A DNA stretch of 64,000 nt, from NCBI GenBank assembly GCA_013146195.2, contig CM028377.1:174189845-174253844 (forward strand), given 5' to 3'. The position numbers were made by a program, and so were the translations under genes. This stretch comes from Codonopsis lanceolata. Its lineage: Eukaryota; Streptophyta; Magnoliopsida; Asterales; Campanulaceae. The notes below the pieces were generated by a model. That model did not search any database. It was not told the origin of the DNA and was given only the letters and a program-made list of their open reading frames with translations. Within the stretch, counting starts at the first letter, position 1, and each line of letters opens with the position of its first letter. This document shows positions 43,815 to 54,839 of this stretch, one piece after another.

Positions 43815-45795
43815 ACTGATGTCAAGCCTTGGCATCAACTTTTTTGAATTTTTTTTTTACTTGAATAACATGTTAAAACAGTGCTGATGCATGCCAAGCC
43901 TTGGCATCAGTATTTTTTGAATTTTTTTTGGCTTGAATAAATCCAGGCATCAGGTTGACAAACTGTTGAATCTTGCATTATATTAAAATTGCTTAAAATC
44001 ATTCCACTTTGATTGTCAGTCAAAAGCTTAAAGATATTTTGTTCAGCTTGTAATTGTTTCTCAATTACCTGTTCAACTGGCCATAACGTTTTAAGTGTCA
44101 GCTTGCTTTCCTCATTTGATTGAACTAATATTTGTACTGACACTTTCTCATTTTGTGTTTTTGGTAGATATTCTGTTAGATATTTTTTTCCAGGATCTTT
44201 TGTGATCTTGTGAAGATATGTATATTATGTCAAACACATTTTCAAATTCAAATGTGTTCCTAACGGGTTATTCTTGAAACTCATCTATAAATACTCACTG
44301 GAAGCATTTTTGAAGACACAGAAGTCTGAAGCCTTATATTCTCAAAAAATTCTCTCTGTGTCTTAGTCTTCTTAAAACTTTAGCTAGATAATCTCTCTTG
44401 TTTATTTCTTTCTAGTTATTGTTTAGGCAAACATTGAACGATCTTTTTCATATCTTTTTGAAATCAGTTAGTTTGTCTCACGAGTTTGATTGTTACTCAA
44501 TCACTCTCCATAAACATTGGTCTTTTGTTGTACGCTGATCCATTAGAGAACAACTAGATTTTTAATAAAATTAGTGCACTTCAAAAATCCAAGTCTGACC
44601 AACTTGGTAGTGGACGTAGCAGTTTAACAGTGAACCACTTCAATTGATTTGTCAGCCATTACTTATACTCTTGCAAACTGACTTAACACTTAAGAAGTTT
44701 TCAACTGATTAAGTGTCAGCCAGTTACTAACATAATTGTTTACTTACTTATTCTAGTAAATTGTTTTTCAGTTTCTTCTCTGTATACAATGATCTACTTT
44801 AAAAGTCAACCTCTTTTGAAAAATGTTGTGTCAGCCAGCTGACCAACCTTCATCAGCATAAGGTATTTTAAAAGTATTAGTCAGCTAACCAATATCAACT
44901 GACTGACAAAACCAATTTTCCGCTGCCAACTTTAAAAGTTTTACAAATCAACCCTCAAGGTTTTAAAAGGTTATTCACCCCTCCTCTAGCCTTGTTTGTT
45001 GCCTACTGGACTTACACAAACTGTCATCAGGTTGTGCAAAAAACTATCAAAACTAAGCAGTGCTGATGCCAAGACTTGACATCATCATTTTTTTTGGTTT
45101 TTTTGGTTATGAAAAAATCGTAAAAACAATCCTTTGGCATTAGCATTTTTTGTTTCTTTTTTTTTTGTCTGAAAAAACCATCAAAGCATTTTTCTTGCCT
45201 TTCCGATATTGCTTAGGTGATGCCGAGGACGATAAAAGAATTATTTTGCGAATTGGTCACTTTATAAACGTGGAAAAAGGAGGAAGGAAGTCTGGGACGA
45301 AGACCCCTTGAACTATCGAGTAGATGGTGAAGCATCAAATCAAGGGATGAGTGATCTGCCATTTTGGTCTTTGAAGAAAACTAAATTTGTATTGACATAT
45401 ACATTTGCATTTTCCTGCTCCCTTGTTTTGGTCAAAACTGGGTGATTAAATGGTTTATACTATCTACTGATACTAAGAAATGCTCACTTATGGATTCAGT
45501 TAAAACCAGGAAAACTCATTCTATCATTTGCATTTGTCAACTCTTTTTATTTGATAATTATGAACATCATCGGAACTCTATGGCGATAATCTCCTACTGT
45601 TTCCAAATGTTGATGCCAAGTCTTGGCATCAGCTTTTTTGAATTTTTTTTTTTTTTTGCTTGAATAAACTGTGAAAACAGTGTTGATGCCAAGCCTTGGC
45701 ATCAGCTTTTTTGAATTTTTTTTTTTTGGACTTGAATAAACTGTCAAAACTGTGCTGATGTCAAGCATTGACATTAGCATTTTTTTTTAGACCGG
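43815..45795. repeat. Minisatellite with a palindromic core, interrupted by a solo LTR
   Basis: At least five units contain TGATGCCAAGNCTTGGCATCA or a close variant: near 43819, 43886, 45062, 45610, 45685 and 45757. Each is followed by a T-rich stretch and TTGAATAAACTGT. In 45605-45795 the spacing is about 73 bp. The core is a 21-base near-perfect palindrome. The run is split by solo LTR 43964-45016 and by unique DNA in 45190-45600. Confidence 0.75.
43964..45016 (+). mobile_element. Solo LTR, Copia-type, perfect 5-bp duplication
   Basis: Starts TGTTGAATCTTGC and ends TACTGGACTTACA. CAAAC flanks both sides (43959-43963 and 45017-45021). At 1053 bp with no attached coding region it is a solo LTR. 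It contains TAGTGGACGTAGCAG, related to the LTR at 28589-29764. Confidence 0.9.
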
Positions 45796-45978
45796 AAGAG
45801 ATTTGTCTTCATTAATGGCATTTTTGTCATTTGACAACCAATTTTTAGTTATATGAAATGTCCAAAAAATTGATGGACCTAGATGAAAACATCTTTCTAA
45901 AATTGTACCCACTTAAAATTTGTCATTGTTTTTATTTAACCAGTTAAATACACTTTTAGGGTTAAAGTGTCGAAGATA

Positions 45979-45986
45979 CTTTTAAT
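45979..45986. repeat. Left 8-bp duplication of the 2-kb hAT element
   Basis: CTTTTAAT precedes the TIR and is repeated exactly at 48071-48078. Eight bases is the hAT hallmark. Confidence 0.9.
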
Positions 45987-48070
45987 TAGGGGTGAGCTTG
46001 GTCCGGGTTGGTCCAATTTTTTGAAAAAAATTAGAAAATCGGAACCAGACCAATAGTCCGGTTCTCAAAAACTTTAGAATCGGAACCAACCCAATAAGTG
46101 TTAGAACCAATACATTGGTCCGGTCCAGAACCAATGGAAGGCACACCAGAACCAGAACCAAACCAATACTATGAATTTTTACTTTTTAACTGTTTAATAC
46201 AAATATATAATAAAATTTTGAAGATTTCAACTTTATAAAAAGAATAAACAACCTTCGATAAAAGTACATTCAAACATGTTTCTGAAACAACTTTCGATAA
46301 AAGTACAAACTTAAAAGTAGAACATTATTGATGTCTCTTGGAATTAATAACCGGAACAATGATCAACAACATAGAGACTACAGACTAATAGCCGGAACAA
46401 TGATCAACAATAACGTGACAAGCAGAGACCGAGCATCTGGCCGAAAAATCAGCCTCCCACCAAGAAAGATTTTTTGTAAAATATGAAGCTTATATTGTCA
46501 AATGCGGAAACAACCTGGAGCAACAGAATAGCTTGAAGTAATAATAAAACAAAGAGCAAAACTATACTTGGCAACTAATTTTATATTCTCACTATAATGA
46601 CGTAGTCACTCTCGTTTCTCTTTCCTTGTTAACTTAACTCATGTAAGACTTGAAAGGAATCTCGTACTACGAGTACACAACAGGAAGAAGATCATCGAAA
46701 GAGAAGAATTATGTTTTCTATCACCCCCCACAAGTCCACGAGGGATCTACTAATTTGTGGACTACGAACACTTCCACTCTCGCAAGGATTCTGCATTGCC
46801 CTTAGACCTCAAAGAACATGCTTCTCTAGAAATAATGTTGAATTCTGATAAATGATGTGAGACTGCATAATAAGTAGGCCCATAGAAAACCCAACCAATA
46901 GTTCAATTAAAATGAAAAATCATTTTCAGTGGTAATCAATTTATACTTCAAATTAGAATTCTTTGTTATAGCCACTTGGTACAGCTTAAGTCAAATCACT
47001 GAAGAAATCTATTCATACCTTAGCTAGAAAGATTTTTGAAAAAACACCACTTCAAAGTCTTCAATTAATACATGTAGAAATCAAGTAGAACCCCCAAATC
47101 AAACAAATAGGCAATACAATGGCTAAAGAGAGGAAAACAAATAGTTATACTTTCACACAACTCAATAACCCAATATAAAACATTCTTCATAAACATTTAC
47201 ATCAGCCAATACAGACCTGTATATCTTACATTGATATATATACTTTCACACAAGTCAACAACAAAGAGACAGTTTGAAATCTAAAAAAATTGTTGCACAA
47301 TTGAAATCTAAAGAGACAAAGTTTTCATACCAGAATTTGAACTCTAAGAAACTGCTGCATATTGAAGGGGAATGCAGAGAATTAACAGGTAAAATATCAA
47401 CACAAAAACAAATCAAAACCCTAGATCACAAGAATCAAATCAAAAGAGAGAGGATTTGGTACCTATGGCTGTGGTTGTGAGGAGACGAGGAAGAACCCAA
47501 CGAAAGTCGACGAAATGAGAGACGCGAAAAAGGGAGAGATCGAGAAGCTGCGAACTGCGAAAGGTTTGAGTCTTGTCCACTGCGTTGTCCGACCGAAGGC
47601 AAACTGGCGACACCGCGAAGGTGGCGACTGACAAGTAGTGAAGGCCAAGCCAGATTGCTTGATTTAGGGTTTTAGTCTTTGAGTTTGATTGAGATTGAGG
47701 GGAGAATAGGAGGGAGAACTGGAGAAGGGTTACGGAACGACGCATTGGACAATCGACAAGAAAAAAATAATAATAACAATACTATAAATATCTAAAGTAA
47801 CTATTTATATTTTTCATCTAGGGTTTCTATTTTGTATGTAAAAAATATAATTAATATAATGTATGTATAATATATATATATATATATACACATACATACA
47901 TATTGGTCCGGTCCTGTTCCAGAACTGAATTTTAAAACTCAAAACTGGGACCAGACCAATTATCCGGTTCTTCTAAAATTTTGGACCAAGACCAAACTAA
48001 AAAATTGGTCCGGTCCAATAGTTCGATTCCTTGGTCCGGTTCGGTTTTTAAAAAAACATGCTCACCCCTA
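45987..48070. mobile_element. Non-autonomous hAT element, 2084 bp
   Basis: Ends TAGGGGTGAGC and GCTCACCCCTA are perfect 11-bp inverted repeats flanked by the perfect 8-bp duplication CTTTTAAT. Subterminal zones at about 46000-46160 and 47900-48060 are packed with GGTCCGG, CCGGTTC and ACCAAT motifs in both orientations, typical binding arrays of hAT transposases. The interior (46200-47850) has no transposase frame; GC-rich 47460-47750 may be captured host DNA but I cannot name it. A (TA)n run at 47869-47888 lies inside. Confidence 0.9.
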
Positions 48071-48089
48071 CTTTTAATGAAGGAAAGAC

Positions 48090-48290
48090 GCTTTGACAAA
48101 GCCTTTGCCCAAATTTGGACATCACAATGGGTAGTCCAATTCAAAAATTGGGCATCGCAATGCACAATTGAAGTCTATCTAAATTTAGGCATCGTATTTA
48201 AAAAATTGGGCATCACAATGCACAATTGAAGTCTGTCCAAATTTGGACCTCGTAATGCAAAAATCCTTGCCCAAATTTGGGCATCGCAAC
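48090..48290. repeat. Imperfect tandem repeat after the hAT element
   Basis: AATTGGGCATC(G/A)CAATGC and TTGAAGTCT(A/G)TC recur at a spacing of about 64 bp, with further partial units (CCCAAATTTGG(A/G)CATC). No function apparent. Confidence 0.7.
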
Positions 48291-51094
48291 TCAAATCCCT
48301 TTCTCACTCATTCCTTCATCCCACTTCCACAATTCTTGCTGCACAAATTTACATCACTCTCAAGTCTCGTCTACCTCATGTTAGTTATTTCAACTTCTTA
48401 TGTTTCAAATTGACTACACTTGGAATTATTCAATCCAGTTGGCAGCAATCCTTTTAGAGCTTCGCATACCATTTTGCCTCACGACTTCATCCATATTCGG
48501 TTATTTATCTGGGTTCGCACCCCAACACTTCTTCATGATGTGTACGAATGAACTCGGTCGTTTATCGGAAACCGATTGAAGCCAACGATACTCACATCGG
48601 AGGCAACAATGCCCACAAGGTTTTAACTCAATTCATTTTTGAAACCTGCTTCTCTGACATAGGTATTGTGTAGTGGGAAGGTAGGAGCACGGGAATTCAA
48701 TCTAAAGAAGTAAATCCATGGGAGAAAGAAATCCACGCTTCAAACGAAAGCCATGGGAGTGAGCAAGGAAGCTTGACTCAAGCAGCTCATTCACTACACA
48801 TGTACATCGAACCTGGGGGCTTGGATTTGAAACTCACAGATGCCATGATTGGTTCCCTTTTTCAACCCTTAAAGTTCACGCTTAGAGAGAGAGAGAGGGA
48901 GAGGGAAAGCTGCTGCTACTTTTCTTCTTCCCCAAGTCGGTCAACTCTTCTTCCAAGCGTAATGTTTCGGTTTTCAAAAAATATTGCTTCAGTGGGAAAG
49001 ATGACATTTAAGGAAAAAAAAAGTAAAATGTACTCTTGCGGTTTAAAAAAAAAAACCGAGCACTTCAGCGGTTAACATTTTAGAAAAAGGGACCGACCCG
49101 CAAATATTTCTTTTTTTGGTGGGGGTTTGTTTTAACTTTTTAAGAATGAATTTCAAAAAATTGTGGGTCGGTTCGTTTTGACTACTCTCTATACTTTTTT
49201 GAAACCGCTACAGTGCAATTTTATGAATGACGATGCAACATTGATGTATTACGATGACAAATGCGTGTATCATATCAAACAATACAAAGCTTTATCAAAT
49301 AATGCATCGCGATGACTGAATTTTCTCCAATGACTTTTTTATTAGAGAAAATTGTGGGCCGCTACATTTTTGCGGATTTTCAACCACTTTAGCACCTTAT
49401 TTTTAACCCGATGTAGTGCACTTTCGATGTATTACGATGACAAATGTGTACATCGTTTGATATCAAACGATGCATCGTCTTATCAAATTGTGCATCGCTA
49501 TGAATCAAAGTGTCTTTTGTAGATTTTTTTTAAAAAGTAATTAAAGCGATTTAAAAATCCACCAAAGAGAACCGACCTAAATTGTTCCCTCTCTCATTAA
49601 TTGCAAAATTGTACATTTGATGAAGGGTGAGCTTAGCCTAGCTTGGTTCAACTTTTGGTACCCAAGCTTGGTAATAAGACCAAGGTTGCTAGTTCTCTAA
49701 TAGGTTATCTACATGAATCTCGTCTAAAAGCCTCAATTAATGTGAATATACGGAATGTTATTGGATCATTGTAATAGATTCACAAACACAAATAATCAAA
49801 AGATTCTTTTCTTGATTTAGTGGCTTAATTTTTTAATTCAGACTTTCTTTCTCTTTAATCTTACCGGTTTTCTTTCTATCTCTCTCTTTATCTCTGCTTT
49901 TTTTCGATCATTACAAAATAAAAATCCAAATCACGAAGTCAAAGAGCTCAAAAGTTGCACTTTTTATGTGCTTTACATCGGAATCACAAGTCAGATCAAA
50001 TGCCATGGATATGTTCAGATAGATGGATGATACTCTTGACAAAGTTCAAGATGAAAAATTTTCAGAATCATTGATAGAGTGAGTCAAACTAATAATATCA
50101 TATGCTGAAGTTAGTCAACTCTAACTAACACACTCAAATTTGACCAAAAAAAGGTTTGTTCGTTTCCTTTTTATGAGTATTCTTATTGAAGGTGTTAACA
50201 ATTACATTTTCTTTCCTTACTAAAGAGAATATGTTTTAAGAATTTAGTGTATAAGTTAATGAGTATTTTCTGTAATATCCGTTGGGTATTATTTGATATA
50301 ATTAATTTAGTGGTCTGGCCATGTTTAGATTGATAATCTCCTTAACAAAACAATCAAGAAGGAGGAGAAGAAAGAAATGATAAATAGAAGACAATGTTAT
50401 CAAGAATATAGAAATAGAAACTACATGTAACGACCTGAGCCCGAAAGTCTGGTCCATTACGTGTAACCTACTCACTAGACTACTAAACATGCAGCAACTT
50501 AGATCACATGGTCTACCACAAGTTGACCCATAGATCCGTGGATGGTGTTGGTACCCGAAGGTAGTGTGTGACAACCTTATAAACCACACACAAGTCTCAC
50601 ATCTACCCGATGTAGGATGGGGCGATACACTAGGTTTTACATACAGAAAAAGGGGCTTATATAGCCTAAGAAATAAAAAGACAAAAATACCCTTGAAAGG
50701 ACTAACTAAAGACAATAGAAACAAGTTTAAATGGATTTTAAAAATAAAAGAAAAACACCATTATAAAATATAGTCCAAACCAACAAGGTGGGATTTTTAT
50801 GTGCCAAAAACTCTGCGAAATAACCAATGACAGAACAATTGAAAAAAATAGTGAGGGCACTATGTACATCAACAACACTTGTTTTCTTATTATCTTTCAA
50901 TGACAATATTGATGCCTATCATTGTTGAAACAGCTTATCGTGAGAATCAACTCTAAGAATCTTTTAACTTATACAAGGGATTTTCTTTCATAAGAGGAAA
51001 GTACAAGGTATTAGCTCAATGTACAACACTCCATTGCCTACTTGTTCTGCCAAAACTGAAATGAGTTCTGGCAAGATTGCTTGCCCTCTAGTAG
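48291..51094. other. Intergenic DNA upstream of the ammonium transporter
   Basis: No gene recognised. Near-identical blocks with TGTATTACGATGACAAATG occur at 49236 and 49427, about 190 bp apart. At 50427 TGTAACGACCTGAGCCCG begins a stretch through about 50640 that resembles a small LTR-type repeat, but no duplication was found. Confidence 0.45.
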
Positions 51095-51101
51095 TATATA
51101 T
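51095..51101 (+). promoter_or_regulatory. Possible TATA box of the ammonium transporter gene
   Basis: TATATAT lies about 120 bp upstream of the chosen ATG at 51217, a plausible distance for a plant TATA box plus leader. It is a sequence match only. Confidence 0.35.
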
Positions 51102-51216
51102 GTCTCACCAACATGTTATTAGAGATCATTACCATTGAACTTCCTCTGCATTCTCTCTGTTTCTCCTTCTCTGCCTTGTATTGTCAAAGAGTCAAATAAT
51201 CAAAGAAGAAATCAAG

Positions 51217-53142
51217 ATGAGTTTTTTATATCCACCAGGTGGTCCACCACCACCACCCTTCTCCCCTCCCTTTGCCTTTCCACCTAACTTGTTGCCCGAC
51301 CCCGCGAGTCCAGACTGGATGAACAAAGGTGACAACGCGTGGCAACTAGTTGCCGCAACTCTAGTAGGCCTTCAGAGTGTCCCGGGGCTAATTATCTTAT
51401 ATGGTGGAGCTGTAAAAAAGAAATGGGCAGTGAACTCGGCTTTCATGGCTCTATATGCTTTTGCTATGGTTCTTGTTTGTTGGGTTTGTTGGGGATATAG
51501 ACTTTCTTTCGGCGATAAGCTTATCCCAGTTTGGGGAAAAGTCAATGTTGCTTTGGAACAACATTATCTCCTCGAACAGGCATTCTTGGGATACTTCCCA
51601 AACTCGACTATGGTGTTTTTCCAATTCGTCTTTGCAGCGATCACTTTGATCTTGATCGCAGGGGCTTTGTTGGGAAGAATGAACTTTTACGCATGGATGT
51701 TGTTTGTTCCACTATGGCTAACGTTTTCGTACACAGTTGGTGCATTTACCATATGGTCGTCCAATGGTTGGTTATCCTTAATGGGAATTATTGACTATTC
51801 TGGTGGTTATGTTATCCATCTTTCTTCTGGCGTTGCCGGTTTCACAGCTGCATATTGGGTACCAAAATCACCTCTTTTTTGACAAAATTCCCGTGTTTCG
51901 ACTACGCATTTTACTTAGATATACTTTAGGAGCGTGAATTTATGGCTCAGAATATAATTTTAGTAAACTTACTTTACATTTTTACTCTATATAAGGTCTT
52001 CAATTCCAATTGCAAGACTTTGATCGTATACTCGATCCTGACAGAACTTGAATGTTATCTGAATGCAGGTTGGTCCTAGATTGACCAAGGATAGAGAAAG
52101 GTTTCCTCCAAACAACATCATACTGATGTTAGCGGGTGCAGGGTTGCTGTGGATGGGGTGGACAGGGTTCAACGGTGGAGACCCTTACGCTGCAAGTTCT
52201 GACGCTTCATTGGCCGTGTTGAACACCCATGTCTGCGCAGCTACTAGCTTGCTCACATGGCTGATACTCGATGTTGTATTTTTCAAAAAAGCTTCGGTCA
52301 TTGGTGCAGTTCAAGGCATGATCACTGGTTTAGTTTGCATCACTCCTGCTGCTGGTACTAACTCCACAAACCCTCAACTCATAAATATGCTTGTAGAACA
52401 CTTAGGTTGTGCTAGGGAACTTTAGTAAGTATCGTTGTAAAGTTGCTTATTTTTTGAGTCACATACAATTAATCTGGTAAGTATAAATGTTACTGTTAGC
52501 AAATACGCGTTAATTTGTAAATTTTAAAAATAGCAAGAAAACGATACATATAAGTATGCATAAATGCTAGAATAACTTTCTATGATGCGACTGGATGTAG
52601 GTGTGGTTGAAGGATATTCTGCCATAATAATGGGACTGTTATCGGGGTCTATTCCCTGGTTCACAATGATGGTGGTGCATAAGAAGTCAGAGCTTCTTCA
52701 GAAAGTCGATGACACGATGGCTGTGCTACACACTCATGCCATTGCAGGTTGTCTTGGAGGAATCCTTACTGGTCTCTTTTCTGAACCTCATTTGTGTGCA
52801 TTGTTCTATGGAAAACCACTTAAGTATATGGGCCTTTTCCATGGCTTGCACTCTGGGAACGTCCATCTCGGGTTCAGACAGATGGGAATACAGCTCCTCG
52901 GCATTGTATTCGTGGTAGTACTTAATGTTGTGATGACAAGCTTAGTGTGCCTTTTCGTGCAACTGATTGTGCCTTTAAGGATGACCGAAGAAGATATGGA
53001 GATCGGTGATGAAGCTGCTCATGGTGAAGAAGCTTATGCTATTTGGGGACAAGGCGATAGGATTGAGAATGAGAGGTTCTCGAATTATAGCGACATTGAA
53101 GTCCAGAGTAAAGGAAGAACTGGTCAAGTTGAGATGATATGA
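51217..53142 (+). CDS. AMT3: Ammonium transporter, AMT2/AMT3-type (MEP clade)
   Basis: Three exons, 51217-51858, 52069-52354 and 52601-53142, give a 489-residue protein. Introns have GT-AG ends, with junctions AAYW/VGPRL (phase 0) and PAAG/VVEG (phase 1). The product is a plasma-membrane channel-like ammonium transporter with about eleven membrane segments. Visible family features are WMNKGDNAWQLVAATLVGLQ and VKKKWAVNSAFMALYAFAMV near the start, GGYVIHLSSGVAGFTAAYW with the first pore histidine, WMGWTGFNGGDPYAASSDAS, and LHTHAIAGCLGGILTGLF with the second pore histidine. The first 30 residues are proline-rich (PPGGPPPPPFSPPF), longer and odder than usual for the family. The hydrophilic tail ends KGRTGQVEMI. 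Start is the ATG at 51217; the frame is open further upstream without ATG. The exact subtype within AMT2/AMT3 is not certain. Confidence 0.95.
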
Positions 53143-54839
53143 AAATTGAGCCAGCTTGTTAACCGCGCGTTCTTTTCATTTTCCATTTTAGTGGTTCTTA
53201 TAGAAAGTGTGAATTCTTGACATATGCTTCCTTGGGAAGAGAATAAAAGCCTATTTTGGTACCTTTGAAGACAGTTGTTATGTCAAGAAACTTACTATTT
53301 TAGAAGTTTATAGGGGTTAAGTTTTTCGTATTTTGATGATCTGATTTGCTTCTAAGCAAGGAGCTTTTGCTTAATAAAATTTCAACATCTAAGTTTTTCA
53401 ATTGTTGTGGAAACATTATGTTTCAACATATAAATTTCATATTGAGATGCAGTCCATATACACCGGTAACACTGGTGATGATTGACTTTATATTATCAAC
53501 GGTTCAGATTTTTCTGCAGGAAATGCAGAGCACCAGTGAAGCCCCAAATAACATATTTGCAGTTGGCAAAAACTTAAGTAAGACGATGGTATTACGAAAA
53601 AAAATTGTAAGACGGATCCTCCTTACTTAACCTACCGTGTTTTGATTAGTTGAGTTGTGAGTGGAGTCTTACGAATTAACATCCATTAGACCGTCTACTC
53701 TTTGCAGTTTAGTTTTAAAAAAAAGAGTAATGATGGGGGTAAACTTTTTTTTTCTTTTTTAAAAGAGTAATGATGGGGGTAAACTTATCTTTTGTTTCTA
53801 AGTGGCAATATATTGGGGATACTTTCAAGTCCCTTTCCCCAGTCCTTGAAATATTGGTTGACATTGTCAGAAGAAATCGTGACAGATGAACTACCTAAAA
53901 AGCTCCATTTCACTGTCTATCAAAGCAAGATTGAGCTTGTGTTTAGCACGAAGCCACCCATTCATGTTTCATGGCGCGTATTGCAATCAAGCGAGGGTGA
54001 GCTAGTGTTCAGCAAAAAGCCACACGTTCATGAGCCATGCTGCATATCACAATCAACGATGGTTACTCGTGGCTTGCTGACTTAATTGTGTTTCTGTCAA
54101 CCCGAAGGAGCTTGCTTGCTTCTGTTCGGGAGTTTCCTGGGAGAGGAGAGCATTGTATACCCCGACAATTCAGAACCTAATCGAATCAAATGGGCGTGGA
54201 CTGAAGTTCAACTCCTGTACATGCTGACAATTGCTCGGTGACACCTCAACAAAGCAAAAAATAGAATCAATTTAAGTAGAAAAGGTCTAACGTCAAATAC
54301 AACCGCTATAACTTGAATCGTGTTTCACTTTTGACACAATCAAGGTCAAGCGGTCTAAGCCAACCAGAGGCTTCCCCTTTTGTTCTTTCAGAGAAGGGGG
54401 AAGTCATATTCACGTAGCTAAAAACAAGTAAAAAGGAAACGCAAAGTACAATGGCTGTTAATGTTATTTGGCTAATAATAAATAAGCTCAAGGGTTAGGG
54501 CTCACCCCAAAGACAAAGAACTTAACACTAACAGCATTCTCTTAACATTCAACGGACCAATATTACGACTAACCAAATTCGGTTCGGAAGTATATAAATA
54601 CCCTAGAGCTCAGAATCTCTACTCGGAAATACATAAATGAGCAAAATCCAATTATTCAACATACATTTAAAACACTCTGGCGACCTAGTAGAGGTTTAAA
54701 ACAGATCTTACATCAAAACCTCAAGCAGAGTGAATACATCAGTCCAAGTCCACCTAGGGAAAACCCAAGCCGGATCTTGTCAGGACTGTACTACAACTCT
54801 GCAGAGACGGCCACCACACAATGTTACCACTTCCATTAT
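53143..54839. other. Spacer between transporter and cyclophilin genes
   Basis: Convergent 3' flanks of the two genes. A diverged tandem duplication of about 65 bp lies at 53940-54070 (AAGCCAC.C.TTCATG repeated). No gene recognised. Confidence 0.5.

Noticed and set aside
50302..50724. A 140-residue minus-strand frame
   Set aside because: It overlaps an LTR-like repeat segment and shows no domain; probably random.
51455..51794. Overlapping frames in exon 1 of the ammonium transporter
   Set aside because: Other frames of a clear transporter exon.
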